Shown: positions 1 through 8,663, counted from the stretch's first letter. The stretch is 64,000 nt of DNA from Symbioplanes lichenis (GCF_030709675.1 NZ_JAUZQD010000003.1:372001-436000); one strand, 5' to 3'. Numbers and translations are program-made. The notes: generated from the letters alone by a model not told the origin.

Positions 1-965
1 CCGAGGCAGTCGCAGCCGAGTGCGAGCGAGTTGGTGAGCGGGCCGGCGCCGTACTCGCCCCAGTCGAAGAAGTTCTTGCGGTACTGGGTGGAGTTGCTGT
101 CGAGGTACGGCACGTACATCTCGTTGCAGGCGGCGCGCTTGAGGATCGGGCGGCCCAGGAACTCCAGGTCGTAGAGGACCAGGCCCTCGCGATGGGTGAA
201 GCCGACCCGGAACTTCCAGCCCTGCCAGTCGACCTGCCAGCCGTCGACGGTGAAGCTCGGGCCGTCCTCCTGCACCACGTCGAGGGCCTTGAGGCCGTCG
301 CGGTCGGGGCCCCACGCGCCACGCTCGATCGGGCCGGCCTCCTCCGACAGCGGGACGACGCCGTGATCCTCGACCTCGAGGACCTCCATCGTGTGCATGT
401 CGATGATCGGCACGACGCCCTGCACCGGGCGGGCGTAGCCGTTGTCGCCCTCGGTCGTGCGGTGCCAGACCGTGCCCCACGTGACGCGGCGGTCGCGGTA
501 CTTCTCCGGCTCGAAGCCGCCCATCGACTCGGCGTCGATCATGACCAGCGAGACGTCGTGGATGCCGCGCCTGGCAAGGGCCTCGCGGAAGAGCGGGCTC
601 TCCCGGCACGCCGCGGCGGCGGCCCGGGCCTCGTCGGAGGTGATGCCGGGGCGGCGCGGATCGATCGGGCGCCAGTCGAGGCAGCGCGGCTCGGCGCCGA
701 GCAGGATGTCGATCTCCCACGCGGCGGCACCGCTGTGGTCCATGGCGACGATGCTCACCTTGACCTCGCCGGCCGGTGCGGTGCCGGCGACGACCTGGCG
801 GGCGTGGTCCTCGTCGAGATAGACGCCCCAGAAACGGGTCCGCTCGCCGAGACGGCCGTCAGCGCGAGCGGTGGCGATCGCCACATCGATCTCGGCGGCG
901 CTCACCGGGTCGAGCGGGTGCGTGCGCTCGGTCGGGCCGGTCGCTTCGGTCGGATGGCAGTTCAC
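1..965 (-). CDS. Copper-containing primary amine oxidase (partial, N-terminal part)
   Basis: Oxidises primary amines to aldehydes with release of ammonia and hydrogen peroxide, using Cu(II) and a topaquinone made from an active-site tyrosine. The 321 visible residues start MNCHPTEATGPTERTHPLDP and carry the N2/N3 domains (FWGVYLDED, KVSIVAMDHSGAAAWE, GGFEPEKYRDRR) and the front of the catalytic domain (DGPSFTVDGW, VGFTHREGLVLYDL, FFDWGEYGAGPLTNSLALGCDCL), collinear with Arthrobacter-type amine oxidases. The topaquinone Tyr (NYDY) and the copper histidines lie beyond the left edge. The GTG start at 965 is preceded by GGGAGGGAA. It is divergent from the GntR gene, with VanR-type operator copies between them, so it is probably controlled by that regulator. 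Tyramine or phenethylamine as substrate is only inference. Confidence 0.93.
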   Translation of the reverse strand, partial: MNCHPTEATGPTERTHPLDPVSAAEIDVAIATARADGRLGERTRFWGVYLDEDHARQVVAGTAPAGEVKVSIVAMDHSGAAAWEIDILLGAEPRCLDWRPIDPRRPGITSDEARAAAAACRESPLFREALARRGIHDVSLVMIDAESMGGFEPEKYRDRRVTWGTVWHRTTEGDNGYARPVQGVVPIIDMHTMEVLEVEDHGVVPLSEEAGPIERGAWGPDRDGLKALDVVQEDGPSFTVDGWQVDWQGWKFRVGFTHREGLVLYDLEFLGRPILKRAACNEMYVPYLDSNSTQYRKNFFDWGEYGAGPLTNSLALGCDCL

Positions 966-1024
966 AGGCGTTTCCCTCCCGTTCCCGCATTCGCGGTGTT
1001 CCGGCTGTCTGCAACGTACGGTAG

Positions 1025-1066
1025 ATTGGGATCCAACGGAATAGTCATTGGATCCAAGGATCCAAA
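1025..1066. promoter_or_regulatory. VanR-type GntR operator cluster in the divergent promoter
   Basis: Three overlapping or adjacent copies: ATTGGGATCCAA (1025-1036, one base longer in the centre), ATTGGATCCAA (1047-1057, containing the perfect 10-bp palindrome TTGGATCCAA) and half-site GGATCCAAA (1058-1066). ATTGGATCCAAT is the established operator of Caulobacter VanR. The position between the amine oxidase and the GntR gene suggests autoregulation plus control of the oxidase. The same palindrome recurs at 8612 and 42735. Confidence 0.75.
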
Positions 1067-1128
1067 GATCTTGCGCGGAGTGTTGTTATCGTGCTGGCAC
1101 CTTCGATCCCCACTTTGGATGGACCCCC

Positions 1129-1806
1129 ATGGCAAAGCCTTCTGCCAGCGCGCTTGTCGATGACACCGCCGCCGAGATCCGGGCCCGGATCATGTCCGGA
1201 GAGATCCCGATCGGTGCCCAGCTGCGCCAGGACGACTTGGCCAAGTCCCTGGGCATCAGCCGCACCCCGGTCCGCGAAGCGCTGCGCCAGCTGCAGGCCG
1301 GCGGCCTCATCGAGGTGATGCCGCGCCGCGGCGCGGTCGTGCGCGTGCCGGCGCCCTGGGACGTCCGGGAGACATATGAGGTGCGCGCCGAGCTGGAGGG
1401 CATGGCCTGCGAGCGGGCGGTCTCCCGGATCACCGGCGACGGCCTCCGGGAGCTGCGCCGCGCCAACGACGCGGTGCGCCCGGGCGCGATCCTGTCCGCG
1501 GGCTCCAGCACGGCCGCCAACGACGAGTTCCACACGCTGATCCACGGCGTCGCGGGCAACGAGCGGCTGGCCAAGGTGATCAGAGAGATCAACGAGGCCT
1601 TCCCGCGCAACGTGTCCGCGCTGGTGCTGCAGGACAACCCGCGCCACCGGGAGGACAACTTCCACGAGCACGAGCGGATCATCGCCGCGCTGGAGGCCGA
1701 GGACGCCGAGACCGCGCGCCGCGAGATGCGGGCGCACGTGCTCAGCGCGGGGGAGCAGCTGGCCCGGTGGTACGAGCGCCGCTCCGCCACGGTCTTCAAG
1801 GGCTGA
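1129..1806 (+). CDS. GntR-family (FCD/VanR-like) transcriptional regulator
   Basis: A 225-residue regulator. An N-terminal winged helix (about 10-72; QDDLAKSLGISRTPVREALR is the recognition region) is followed by an all-helical FCD effector domain. Likely metal/ligand residues are in NDEFHTLIH, FHEHERI and MRAHVL. Length and architecture fit the FadR/VanR subgroup. The ATG at 1129 is chosen because the homologous part begins at once; an in-frame TTG at 1048 lies inside the operator cluster and is less likely. No strong ribosome binding site is visible. The flanking ATTGGATCCAA copies suggest that it binds them, and identical sites before the Rieske operon and pcaF make it the likely regulator of both. 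The ligand is unknown: a VanR-like operator does not prove that the inducer is vanillate. Confidence 0.9.
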   Translation: MAKPSASALVDDTAAEIRARIMSGEIPIGAQLRQDDLAKSLGISRTPVREALRQLQAGGLIEVMPRRGAVVRVPAPWDVRETYEVRAELEGMACERAVSRITGDGLRELRRANDAVRPGAILSAGSSTAANDEFHTLIHGVAGNERLAKVIREINEAFPRNVSALVLQDNPRHREDNFHEHERIIAALEAEDAETARREMRAHVLSAGEQLARWYERRSATVFKG

Positions 1807-1956
1807 CGCTCAGGGCGGCCGGACTGTGGCCGGCTCGCTTCGGTCGTCACGGGGTGACGTCCGGGGCGGCCGGGCGGTGGCTGCCTCGCTCCGGTCGTCA
1901 CGGGCTGACGCTCAGGGCGGCCGGGCTGTGGCTGCCTCGCTTCGGTCGTCACGGGG
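1804..1956. repeat. Tandem repeat, 51-bp unit x3, at the 3-prime end of the GntR gene
   Basis: Units start at 1804, 1855 and 1906 with exact 51-bp spacing; each begins TGACG at or matching the GntR stop codon and contains GGGCGGCCGG and TCGGTCGTCACGGG. A decayed fourth unit continues past 1957 into the last codons of the convergent flavoenzyme gene. There is no spacer/repeat alternation, so it is not a CRISPR. Confidence 0.85.
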
Positions 1957-3058
1957 TGACGCCCATCGCGGTGGGGCTGTGGCCGTCGAGGTCGGGGCGC
2001 TCGACGCCGGTCGCCAGGTCGGCCAGCGCCTCGCCCACGGCCGGGCCGAACTTGAAGCCGTGCCCCGAGCAGGCCGCGCCGACGAGCACCTGCGGCGTGC
2101 CGGGCAGCTCGCCGATCGCGAAGCGGTTGCGCGGCGCCATCGTGTAACGGCACGCCACCGAGTCCACCACCGATCCGTCCACGCCGGGCAGGAACGGCGC
2201 AGCCAGGGCCGCCAGCCGGTCGATCTCCGCCCGCCCGGGCGCCCATTGCGTCCGCGTCATGCCGTCGTCCGGACCCGGCTCCAGGCCCACCTTCAGCGCG
2301 TCGCCGTGGATGGCCGGGATGCCGAAGAGCAGCCCGACGTCCGGGATCGCCACCGAGAAGGCACCCAGGCCGGGTGCACCCACCAGTTCGGGGTCGCGGG
2401 CGCCCAGGTTGATCGTGATGATCCGCTGCACGGTCAGCAGGGACGCGAACTGCGGCAACAGCTCACCCGTCCACGGGCCGGCGCACACGATCAGGCGGTC
2501 GGCGGTCAGCTCGCCGTCCCCGGTGACGACCCGCACGCCCGCGCCGTCGGTGCGCCAGGAGGTCACGGCGACGCCGGTGCGCCGGTCGGCACCCTCGGCG
2601 CGGGCCAGCTCGCGCAGCGTCGTGAGGGCGGCGGCCGCGTCGATGACGCCGGCCTCCGGGTCGTAGTGCGCGGTCCAGCCGTCGCCCAGGCGCAGCCCGG
2701 GGAAGATCAGCGACGCCTCCTCGTGGCCCATGGTCCGGCCGTGCGGGCTGCGCAGGCCCGGGTCGCCGTCCGAGCGGGCGTAGAGGCCACCGGTACGGGT
2801 CACCAGCGGCGTGCCCGCGGCGGTGCTCAGCTGATCCCATGCCCGGTACGCCCGGTCGACCAGCCCGTCCCAGAACGCCGACGGGTACGACCGGCGGATC
2901 ATCCGCGTGTGCCCGTGCGACGACCCCTCGGTGTGCCCGTCGGGGTGCCGGTCGAGCTGCGTCACGCGGATCCCGCGCCGGGCGAGCTGCCACGTCGCCG
3001 CGCTGCCGTGGATCCCGGCGCCGATCACGATCACGTCAGAGTGGGTGCTGCCGCCCAT
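1949..3058 (-). CDS. FAD-dependent amine oxidase, sarcosine oxidase / N-methyltryptophan oxidase family
   Basis: A 369-residue DAO-fold flavoenzyme. N-terminal dinucleotide motif VIVIGAGIHGSAATWQLARR (residues 9-28), Rossmann Asp in QLDRHPDG, and SSHGHTRMIRRSYPS as in monomeric sarcosine oxidase. The conserved Cys in SVACRYTMAP (about residue 310) matches the covalent 8-alpha-S-cysteinyl FAD site of MSOX and MTOX. C-terminal GAACSGHGFKFGPAVGE is a family hallmark. It likely oxidises a secondary amine or N-methyl amino acid to aldehyde and amine plus peroxide. It is the last gene of the operon, starts 28 nt inside the aminotransferase gene (translational coupling), and its last codons run into the 51-bp repeat. 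The true substrate is unknown. Confidence 0.9.
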   Translation of the reverse strand: MGGSTHSDVIVIGAGIHGSAATWQLARRGIRVTQLDRHPDGHTEGSSHGHTRMIRRSYPSAFWDGLVDRAYRAWDQLSTAAGTPLVTRTGGLYARSDGDPGLRSPHGRTMGHEEASLIFPGLRLGDGWTAHYDPEAGVIDAAAALTTLRELARAEGADRRTGVAVTSWRTDGAGVRVVTGDGELTADRLIVCAGPWTGELLPQFASLLTVQRIITINLGARDPELVGAPGLGAFSVAIPDVGLLFGIPAIHGDALKVGLEPGPDDGMTRTQWAPGRAEIDRLAALAAPFLPGVDGSVVDSVACRYTMAPRNRFAIGELPGTPQVLVGAACSGHGFKFGPAVGEALADLATGVERPDLDGHSPTAMGVTP

Positions 3059-4326
3059 GCGTGCCGGCCCCCTTCCCGCTCGGTCCCGGTCAGTGCCGCC
3101 ACGAGGGCGTCGAGATCGGTCTCGTCGTTGTAGACGTGCACCGACGCCCGCACCACCGCGTCGATCCCGCGCCGGCCCAGGTCCCACTGGCCGTGGCTGG
3201 CCGGGACGCTGGTGACGTGCACGCCCGCCGCGCGCAGGCGCAGCACGGTGTCGCGCGGCTGCTCGCCCTCGCGCCGGAAGGTCACGATCCCGCTCGGCGA
3301 CGCCGCCGGATCGGTCAACTGGATCCCCGGCAGACCGGCCAGGACCGCGCGCAGCCGGGCGGCGAGCCCGGAGACGTACGCGTGGATGGCCGGCACGCCC
3401 AGCGCCAGCGCCTCGTCCAGGGCCACCCCGAGCCCGAGGCGCAACGCATGAGCGGCTTCCCAGGTCTCGTAGCGGCGGGCATCCGGGCCGACCTCCACCC
3501 GGCGGTCCCCGGACCACGTCGCGCCGCGCACGTCGGGGAAGACGGGGTGCATCCGCTCGCGCATCGCGGCGCTGACGTAGAGCAGCCCGGTGCCGCGGGG
3601 GGCGCGCAGGAACTTGCGGCCCGTACCCATGGCGATGTCGACCTCAGCCGTGGTGACGTCCAGCGGGATCTGGCCCAGCGACTGGGTCGCGTCGAGCAGC
3701 AGTGGCACGCCGGCCGCCCGGGTGAGCGCGCCGATCCGCTCCACGGGCTCGACCAGGCCCGACGAGGTCGGCACGTGGGCGACCGTGACCAGGGCGGCGG
3801 GGGTGCGCAGGCATTGCTCCAGCGTGTCCAGGTCGGTGCCCCCGGTCGCGTCGACCGGCAGCACCTCGACCGTGACGCCGTCGCGGCGGGCGCGGTCGAG
3901 CAGATGCATGGCCGAGCTGACATAGCTGGACGCGGCGGCGAGCACCCGGCTGCCCGCGGGCAGGGCCAGCGCGTCCAGGGCGCGGTGCCAGGCGACGGTG
4001 GCGCTCTCGACCAGCGCGATGTCCTCGGGCCGGGCGCCGATCAGCCGGGCCGCCTTGGCGTAGACGGCGTCGTGGCGCTCGCGGGCCGCCTCCGCCGCCT
4101 CGTAGCCGCCCATGCGCGCCTCGAGCTCCAGGTGCTCGACGACCGTGCGCAGGACGGCCTCGCTGGGCAGGGAAGCCCCCGCGGCGTTGAGGTGTCGCGC
4201 GTGCCGCATCCCGAGCGTGGCCTCCCGCAACGCCGGGACGTCGAGTCCGGCCGACGGGATCCCGCCGGCCGCGAACGGGATGCCGGCGGCGGCGCTCGGC
4301 GGGCTCTCCGCGGGGGTTGCGCTCAC
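3031..4326 (-). CDS. Class V aminotransferase (PLP-dependent, cysteine-desulfurase/EgtE-like fold)
   Basis: A 431-residue fold-type I PLP enzyme. A low-complexity Ala/Pro/Gly N-terminus (about 40 residues) precedes HLNAAGASLPSEAVL, a typical class V opening. LLLDATQSLGQIPLD holds the PLP-binding Asp; GTGRKFLRAPRGTGLLYVS holds the Schiff-base Lys. It resembles EgtE-like lyases as well as true aminotransferases, so the reaction may be C-N or C-S lysis rather than transamination. The GTG start overlaps the aldehyde dehydrogenase stop as GTGA, and the 3-prime end overlaps the flavoenzyme gene by 28 nt: fourth gene of the catabolic operon. Confidence 0.87.
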   Translation of the reverse strand: MSATPAESPPSAAAGIPFAAGGIPSAGLDVPALREATLGMRHARHLNAAGASLPSEAVLRTVVEHLELEARMGGYEAAEAARERHDAVYAKAARLIGARPEDIALVESATVAWHRALDALALPAGSRVLAAASSYVSSAMHLLDRARRDGVTVEVLPVDATGGTDLDTLEQCLRTPAALVTVAHVPTSSGLVEPVERIGALTRAAGVPLLLDATQSLGQIPLDVTTAEVDIAMGTGRKFLRAPRGTGLLYVSAAMRERMHPVFPDVRGATWSGDRRVEVGPDARRYETWEAAHALRLGLGVALDEALALGVPAIHAYVSGLAARLRAVLAGLPGIQLTDPAASPSGIVTFRREGEQPRDTVLRLRAAGVHVTSVPASHGQWDLGRRGIDAVVRASVHVYNDETDLDALVAALTGTEREGGRHAWAAAPTLT

Positions 4327-5768
4327 AGGGCGATCACCACGCCCTTGGACTCGCAGAAGGACGTGAGCGCCTCGTCGCCGAGGTCGCGGCCGAGGCCGGA
4401 GTCGCCCACGCCGCCGAAGGACAGGGCCGGGTCGAAGATGTTGTACGTGTTCACCCAGACCGTTCCGACGTGCAGCGCGGCCGCCATCCGGTGCGCCCGG
4501 GCCAGGTCGCGCGTCCACACGCCGGCCGCGAGCCCGTAGGCGGTGTCGTTGGCGATCGCGAGCGCCTCGGCCTCGTCCTCGAAGGTGATCACGCCCGCCA
4601 CCGGGCCGAAGATCTCCTCGCGGGCGATGGTCATGTCGTTGGTGACCCCGGTGAACAGTGTGGGGGACACGAAGTAGCCCGGGCGGTCCGGCACGTCGCC
4701 GCCCGCAGCCAGGGTCGCGCCCTCCTCGACACCCTGGGCGATGTAGCCGAGCACGATCTGCCGTTGCTCCTCGGAGACCAGCGGGCCGACCGAGACGCCG
4801 CCGTCGAGCCCGTTGCCCACGGGCACCTTTCGCGTCGCGGCGATCAGGCGCTCGTGCATCTCGCCGGCGATGGACTTCTGGACCAGCAGGCGGCTGCCGG
4901 CCGTACACATCTGGCCGGAGTGCCCGAACGACGCGCGCATGGCGGTCGCGACGGCCGCGTCCAGGTCGGCGTCCGCGAAGACGATGTTCGGGCTCTTGCC
5001 GCCCAGCTCGAGGGTGAGCCGCTTGGTGGTCGCGGCGGCCGAGGCCATGACGCGACGGCCGACCTCGGTGGATCCCGTGAAGGACACCTTGGCCACACCG
5101 GGGTGCGCGACGAGCGCGGCACCGACCTCGCCGTCGCCGGTGAGCACGTTGAGCACGCCGGCGGGCAGCCCGGCCTCCTCGCACAGCGCGGCCAGGCGCA
5201 GCATGGTCAGCGGCGTCTGCTCGGCCGGCTTGACCACGACCGTGCAGCCCGCGGCGAGCGCCGGGGCGAGCTTGTGCGCAGCCGTCATGATCGGGAAGTT
5301 CCACGGCAGGATCAGCGCGACCACGCCCACCGGCTCGAGGACCGTGTAGACGTGGTGCGCGCCGCCGTCGATCGGGGTCACGGTGCCGGTCAGCCGGCTC
5401 GGGGCACCCGCGAAGTGCCGGAAGTCCTTGGCGCTGAACAGCGTGTCGGCTCGCGACCGCTCGATCGGCTTGCCGTTGTCCCGCGTCTCCAGCACGGCCA
5501 GCTCCTCGAGATTCTCCTCGACGAGGTCGGCGATGCGGCTCAGGATCCGGGTGCGCTCCAGCGGGGCGAGACCGCTCCAGCGCCGGTCGGCGTGGGCCCG
5601 GGCGGCGGCGGCCACGGCGGCGTCGACGTCCGCGGCGTCCGCCTGGGCCACGCGCGTGAGCACTTCGCCACTGGCCGGATCGAGCACGGGGAACGTGGGC
5701 CGCGGGCCCGGCGCGATCCACTCGCCGTCGATCAGGAACGGCTCCTCAGAAGAGATCGAAGTATTCAC
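4323..5768 (-). CDS. NAD(P)-dependent aldehyde dehydrogenase
   Basis: A full-length 481-residue ALDH-superfamily enzyme. LPWNFPIMTAAHKLAPALAA is the oxyanion/cofactor region, FTGSTEVGRRV the NAD-binding turn, LELGGKSPNIVF carries the general-base Glu and GHSGQMCTAGSRLLV the catalytic Cys (about residue 291); EEIFGPV and SGLGRDLG near the C-terminus also fit. It probably oxidises the aldehyde produced by the amine oxidases, or a gamma-glutamyl aldehyde. The start is GTG at 5768, 23 nt inside the upstream GS-like gene; the stop overlaps the next start (GTGA). Close to the betaine/PuuC-type group, but substrate cannot be read from sequence. Confidence 0.93.
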   Translation of the reverse strand: MNTSISSEEPFLIDGEWIAPGPRPTFPVLDPASGEVLTRVAQADAADVDAAVAAAARAHADRRWSGLAPLERTRILSRIADLVEENLEELAVLETRDNGKPIERSRADTLFSAKDFRHFAGAPSRLTGTVTPIDGGAHHVYTVLEPVGVVALILPWNFPIMTAAHKLAPALAAGCTVVVKPAEQTPLTMLRLAALCEEAGLPAGVLNVLTGDGEVGAALVAHPGVAKVSFTGSTEVGRRVMASAAATTKRLTLELGGKSPNIVFADADLDAAVATAMRASFGHSGQMCTAGSRLLVQKSIAGEMHERLIAATRKVPVGNGLDGGVSVGPLVSEEQRQIVLGYIAQGVEEGATLAAGGDVPDRPGYFVSPTLFTGVTNDMTIAREEIFGPVAGVITFEDEAEALAIANDTAYGLAAGVWTRDLARAHRMAAALHVGTVWVNTYNIFDPALSFGGVGDSGLGRDLGDEALTSFCESKGVVIAL

Positions 5769-7272
5769 GCTGCTCCCAATCGGATACGTGGGCGAGGTAA
5801 CGGGCGAACTCGTCGCGCTTGAGGTGGGCGTACCACGCCACCACCTCGGGGCCGAGCGCTTCGCCGAAAACGGGGTCGGCCTCCAGCGCGGTCACCGCCT
5901 CGGCGAGACTGGCCGGCAGCCGGTCCGCGGCGGTCGCGTAGGGATCCGTCACCGGGGCGGGCGGATCCAGCTTGCGGGCCAGGCCGTCCAGGCCGCTGAC
6001 GACCTGCGACGCGATGTAGAGGTACGGGTTGGCGGCCGGCTCGCCACCGCGGTTCTCCAGGCGTACGCCCGTGTCCTGACCGCCGCCGACCACCCGGACC
6101 ATCGCGCCCTTGTTGTCGGCGCCCCAGCAGATCCGGTCCGGCGCGAGGGAGAAGGCGCGGTAGCGCTTGTAGCCGTTGACGGTCGGCGTGGTGAACGCGG
6201 TCGCGGCGGGCGCGTGGGCGAGCAGACCGGCCAGATAGTGCCGGGCGGTGTCGCTCATCCCGCCGAAAGCCGCGCTGTCGCCGTCGAAGACCGCTTCCCC
6301 CGTACGCACATCGCGCAGCGACTGGTGCAGGTGCCAGCCCGCGGAGGCGCCGTTCGCCCCGGCCGGCCGGGCCATGAAGGTCGCGTGGTGCCCGGTGCGC
6401 CGGGCCAGCTGCCGGATCGCCGAACGGGTCAGGATGACGTCGTCCGCCGCCCGGGCCGCGTCGGCCGCCTGCAGCGTGATCTCCAGCTGGTTGGGACCGA
6501 ACTCCAGCTCGACCGAGCGCAGCGGCAGATCCAGCGCATGCAGCCCGCGGTGGAAGGTGTGCACGAGGTCGTCGACGCGATCCAGTCCCTCCTCCAGCAG
6601 CAGCTGCGAGCCGGTGCTGACCGGGCCCACCAGCGGCGCCCGGCCCGGCGTGCCCGGCATGCCGGTGCGGTCGTCGGTCAGCGCGCCCTCGGTGTCGCGG
6701 AAGACGTGGAACTCCAGCTCGACGCCGACGGTCATCGCCAGGCCGGTCTCGCGCAGCCGCTCGAGCTGCCGGCGCAGGATGCTCCGCCCGCAGAACGGCA
6801 CCGGCGAGCCGTCGGGGAAGCGCAGGTCGCAGAGGATCCATCCGGTCTTCGGCGCCCACGGCAGCACGCGGAACGTCGTCGGGTCCGGGACCAGCACGAT
6901 GTCGCCGGCGCCGGAGAAGCCCTCCACGCCCACGCCGGTGTCCGCGCTGAACACCCCGAACGCCGAGCGCCCGGACGTGTCCTTGAGCAGCAGCGAGCTG
7001 GGCGCGGTCACGCCGGAGCGCAGGGCGCCGGGCAAAGCGGCCCGGGTCAGCGTCTTGCCGTGCAGCACCCCGTGCTGATCGGCGAACGAGAAGCGGACCA
7101 GCTCCAGCCCGAGCTCGTCGACGACCCGGCGCAGCTGCCCGGCCGCCGCGAACTGGGCCTGCGTCCACAGGTCGTGCCGGTCGACGAAGCCGCCCCGGTC
7201 GGCGGCGAGCAGCGGCCGGGCGTTCCAGCCCCCGCCGCCCTCGGCGATGTCCCGCTCGTCGGTGCTAGGCAT
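5746..7272 (-). CDS. Glutamine synthetase-like gamma-glutamyl-amine ligase
   Basis: A 508-residue member of the GlnA superfamily. Catalytic-domain motifs: VGVELEFH (metal Glu), ELEFGPNQLEITLQAAD, GWHLHQSL (metal His), TPTVNGYKRYR, and RLENRGGEPAANPYLY (Arg/Glu substrate loop). The N-terminal half holds FSFADQHGVLHGKTLT. Length and context fit the PuuA/IpuC/GlnA3-GlnA4 relatives, which join glutamate to amines (putrescine, isopropylamine, ethanolamine) with ATP, rather than housekeeping glutamine synthetase. AtdA1 of aniline-degrading bacteria also belongs to this superfamily and makes gamma-glutamylanilide for a Rieske oxygenase. Start ATG 7272 overlaps the Rieske stop by 8 nt. Amine specificity is unknown. 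Confidence 0.85.
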   Translation of the reverse strand: MPSTDERDIAEGGGGWNARPLLAADRGGFVDRHDLWTQAQFAAAGQLRRVVDELGLELVRFSFADQHGVLHGKTLTRAALPGALRSGVTAPSSLLLKDTSGRSAFGVFSADTGVGVEGFSGAGDIVLVPDPTTFRVLPWAPKTGWILCDLRFPDGSPVPFCGRSILRRQLERLRETGLAMTVGVELEFHVFRDTEGALTDDRTGMPGTPGRAPLVGPVSTGSQLLLEEGLDRVDDLVHTFHRGLHALDLPLRSVELEFGPNQLEITLQAADAARAADDVILTRSAIRQLARRTGHHATFMARPAGANGASAGWHLHQSLRDVRTGEAVFDGDSAAFGGMSDTARHYLAGLLAHAPAATAFTTPTVNGYKRYRAFSLAPDRICWGADNKGAMVRVVGGGQDTGVRLENRGGEPAANPYLYIASQVVSGLDGLARKLDPPAPVTDPYATAADRLPASLAEAVTALEADPVFGEALGPEVVAWYAHLKRDEFARYLAHVSDWEQREYFDLF

Positions 7273-8581
7273 CCGTGGCCGCCCAGGGGGACTTCTGCCG
7301 GCGCTCGTTCTCGCGCTGACGCCACGTCTGCTCCCACGTCTCGGTGGGCGCGACGGTATCCACGGCGAGCGGCCCGGTCAGCGCCGCGGCCGTGGTCGCA
7401 TCCACCGCGCGGGCCGGGATCGAGCCGCCGGCCTCGAACGCCTCGATCGCCTTGAGCAGCATCCGCCGGTTGGCCGTGACCGCGCGGTCGGAGACGCCGA
7501 GCCGCTCGGTCGTGCGGTCCTGGATCCGCCCCATGCTCTCCACGGCCCACTGGTCGTGGACGTTGATGTCCAGACCCATTCCCGTGTACGTGAGATCGCG
7601 CTGCTCGGCCGGGTCGTAGCCCCAGTTGTTCGAGCGGTTGCGCAGCGGCCGGTAATCAGGCAGCGAGACTTCCTTGAGCCGCTGCTCGAGCAGGGTCGCC
7701 TTGTCGGTCTCCTCGGCGAAGTCGTACCAGATCATGTACCAGTAGTGGTTCTCGTCGTCGATCGGCACGTGCCACTGGATGAACACCTTGGAGTTGCCGA
7801 AGGGCACCACGAACGCGTTCGGGAACACGAGGTTGGTGATGCGCACGTGGCGCACCTCCTCGGTCAGCTGCCGGATCGCATAGACGCGCAGCCCGTGGTC
7901 GGCCGTCTCCACCTCGATGTCGGGGCGGTTGCTGTCGCCGACGAGCATCGACAGCTTCTTGCCGGTGCCTTCGACGATCTCGCTGAACTGCTGCCCGTAC
8001 ACCTCGCGGGGGTCTTCCTCGATGAACTTGTGCAGGAAGCTGACGTGGGACGGGTCGATGCCGCCCTCCACGCCCTGCAGCCAGTTGCACTCCCACAGGC
8101 CCTTGAAGGCGAAGGTGTATTCCTCCGGGGCCAGGAACGCGTCGTAGTGCGGGAAGGGCGGCGGCTCCCCGTCGCCCAGGTAGGCGAAGACGATGCCGTT
8201 GCGCTCGACGCACGGGTAGCTCGGGATCGTGATCTTGTCGGCGAACCGGCTGTGCGCGGGCTCGGCGGGCTGCTCCCGGCAGCGGCCGTCCGGCCCGTAG
8301 AGCCAGCCGTGATAGAGGCAGCGCAGGCCGCCGTCCTCGTGCCTCCCATAGGCCAGGTCGACCCCGCGGTGCGCGCAGAAGCGGCCGACCAGTGCCCAGC
8401 CCCCGTCGTCGCGCCGGAAGAGGACCAGGTCCTCGCTCATCAGGCGGACCGGCTTGACCGGGCGCTCGGGCGGCATCTCGGACACCAGCGCGGCGGGCTG
8501 CCAGTAGGCCCGCATCAGCTGGCCGAGCGGCGTGCCGGGGCCGGTGCGGGTCACCCGCTCGGTGTCCTCGGGCTTGAGCAC
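7265..8581 (-). CDS. Rieske non-heme iron oxygenase, alpha subunit (phthalate dioxygenase-like)
   Basis: A 438-residue ring-hydroxylating or demethylating oxygenase. The Rieske [2Fe-2S] ligands are Cys69/His71 (CAHRG) and Cys88/His91 (CLYHG). GIDPSHVSFLHKF supplies His179 and His184 of the mononuclear iron site, with Asp176 as likely electron bridge. The length is that of single-component phthalate dioxygenase/Pht3-type proteins, which hydroxylate rings or remove O- or N-methyl groups. No ferredoxin or reductase gene lies in the operon, so electrons must come from elsewhere. GTG start at 8581 with GGGAGGTG upstream. First gene of a five-gene operon whose promoter carries the VanR-type operator at 8612. 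Confidence 0.92.
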   Translation of the reverse strand: MLKPEDTERVTRTGPGTPLGQLMRAYWQPAALVSEMPPERPVKPVRLMSEDLVLFRRDDGGWALVGRFCAHRGVDLAYGRHEDGGLRCLYHGWLYGPDGRCREQPAEPAHSRFADKITIPSYPCVERNGIVFAYLGDGEPPPFPHYDAFLAPEEYTFAFKGLWECNWLQGVEGGIDPSHVSFLHKFIEEDPREVYGQQFSEIVEGTGKKLSMLVGDSNRPDIEVETADHGLRVYAIRQLTEEVRHVRITNLVFPNAFVVPFGNSKVFIQWHVPIDDENHYWYMIWYDFAEETDKATLLEQRLKEVSLPDYRPLRNRSNNWGYDPAEQRDLTYTGMGLDINVHDQWAVESMGRIQDRTTERLGVSDRAVTANRRMLLKAIEAFEAGGSIPARAVDATTAAALTGPLAVDTVAPTETWEQTWRQRENERRQKSPWAATDA

Positions 8582-8605
8582 GGCCCACCTCCCGTATCCA
8601 TCAGC

Positions 8606-8630
8606 TGCAAGATTGGATCCAATACTTGCA
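8606..8630. promoter_or_regulatory. VanR-type operator upstream of the Rieske operon
   Basis: Perfect 12-bp palindrome ATTGGATCCAAT at 8612-8623, flanked by TGCAAG on the left and CTTGCA on the right, giving a 25-bp nearly perfect inverted repeat with one extra base at 8624. ATTGGATCCAATACTTG (8612-8628) is identical over 17 bases to 42735-42751 upstream of pcaF. It lies 25 bp before the Rieske start, where a repressor would block the promoter. Confidence 0.8.
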
Positions 8631-8663
8631 CGATGGGGTGCGGTCAGTCCATTCCTGGATTCG

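Noticed and set aside
1804..1956. CRISPR-like regular repeat
   Set aside because: Units are directly adjacent with no unique spacers and no cas genes; it is a plain 51-bp tandem repeat.
5746..7272. Housekeeping glutamine synthetase glnA
   Set aside because: Length and motifs point to the PuuA/IpuC/GlnA3-4 side, and the gene sits in a catabolic operon.
7265..8581. Vanillate O-demethylase VanA
   Set aside because: The operator is VanR-like, but the protein is about 80 residues longer than VanA and resembles phthalate-type oxygenases; no VanB reductase follows.
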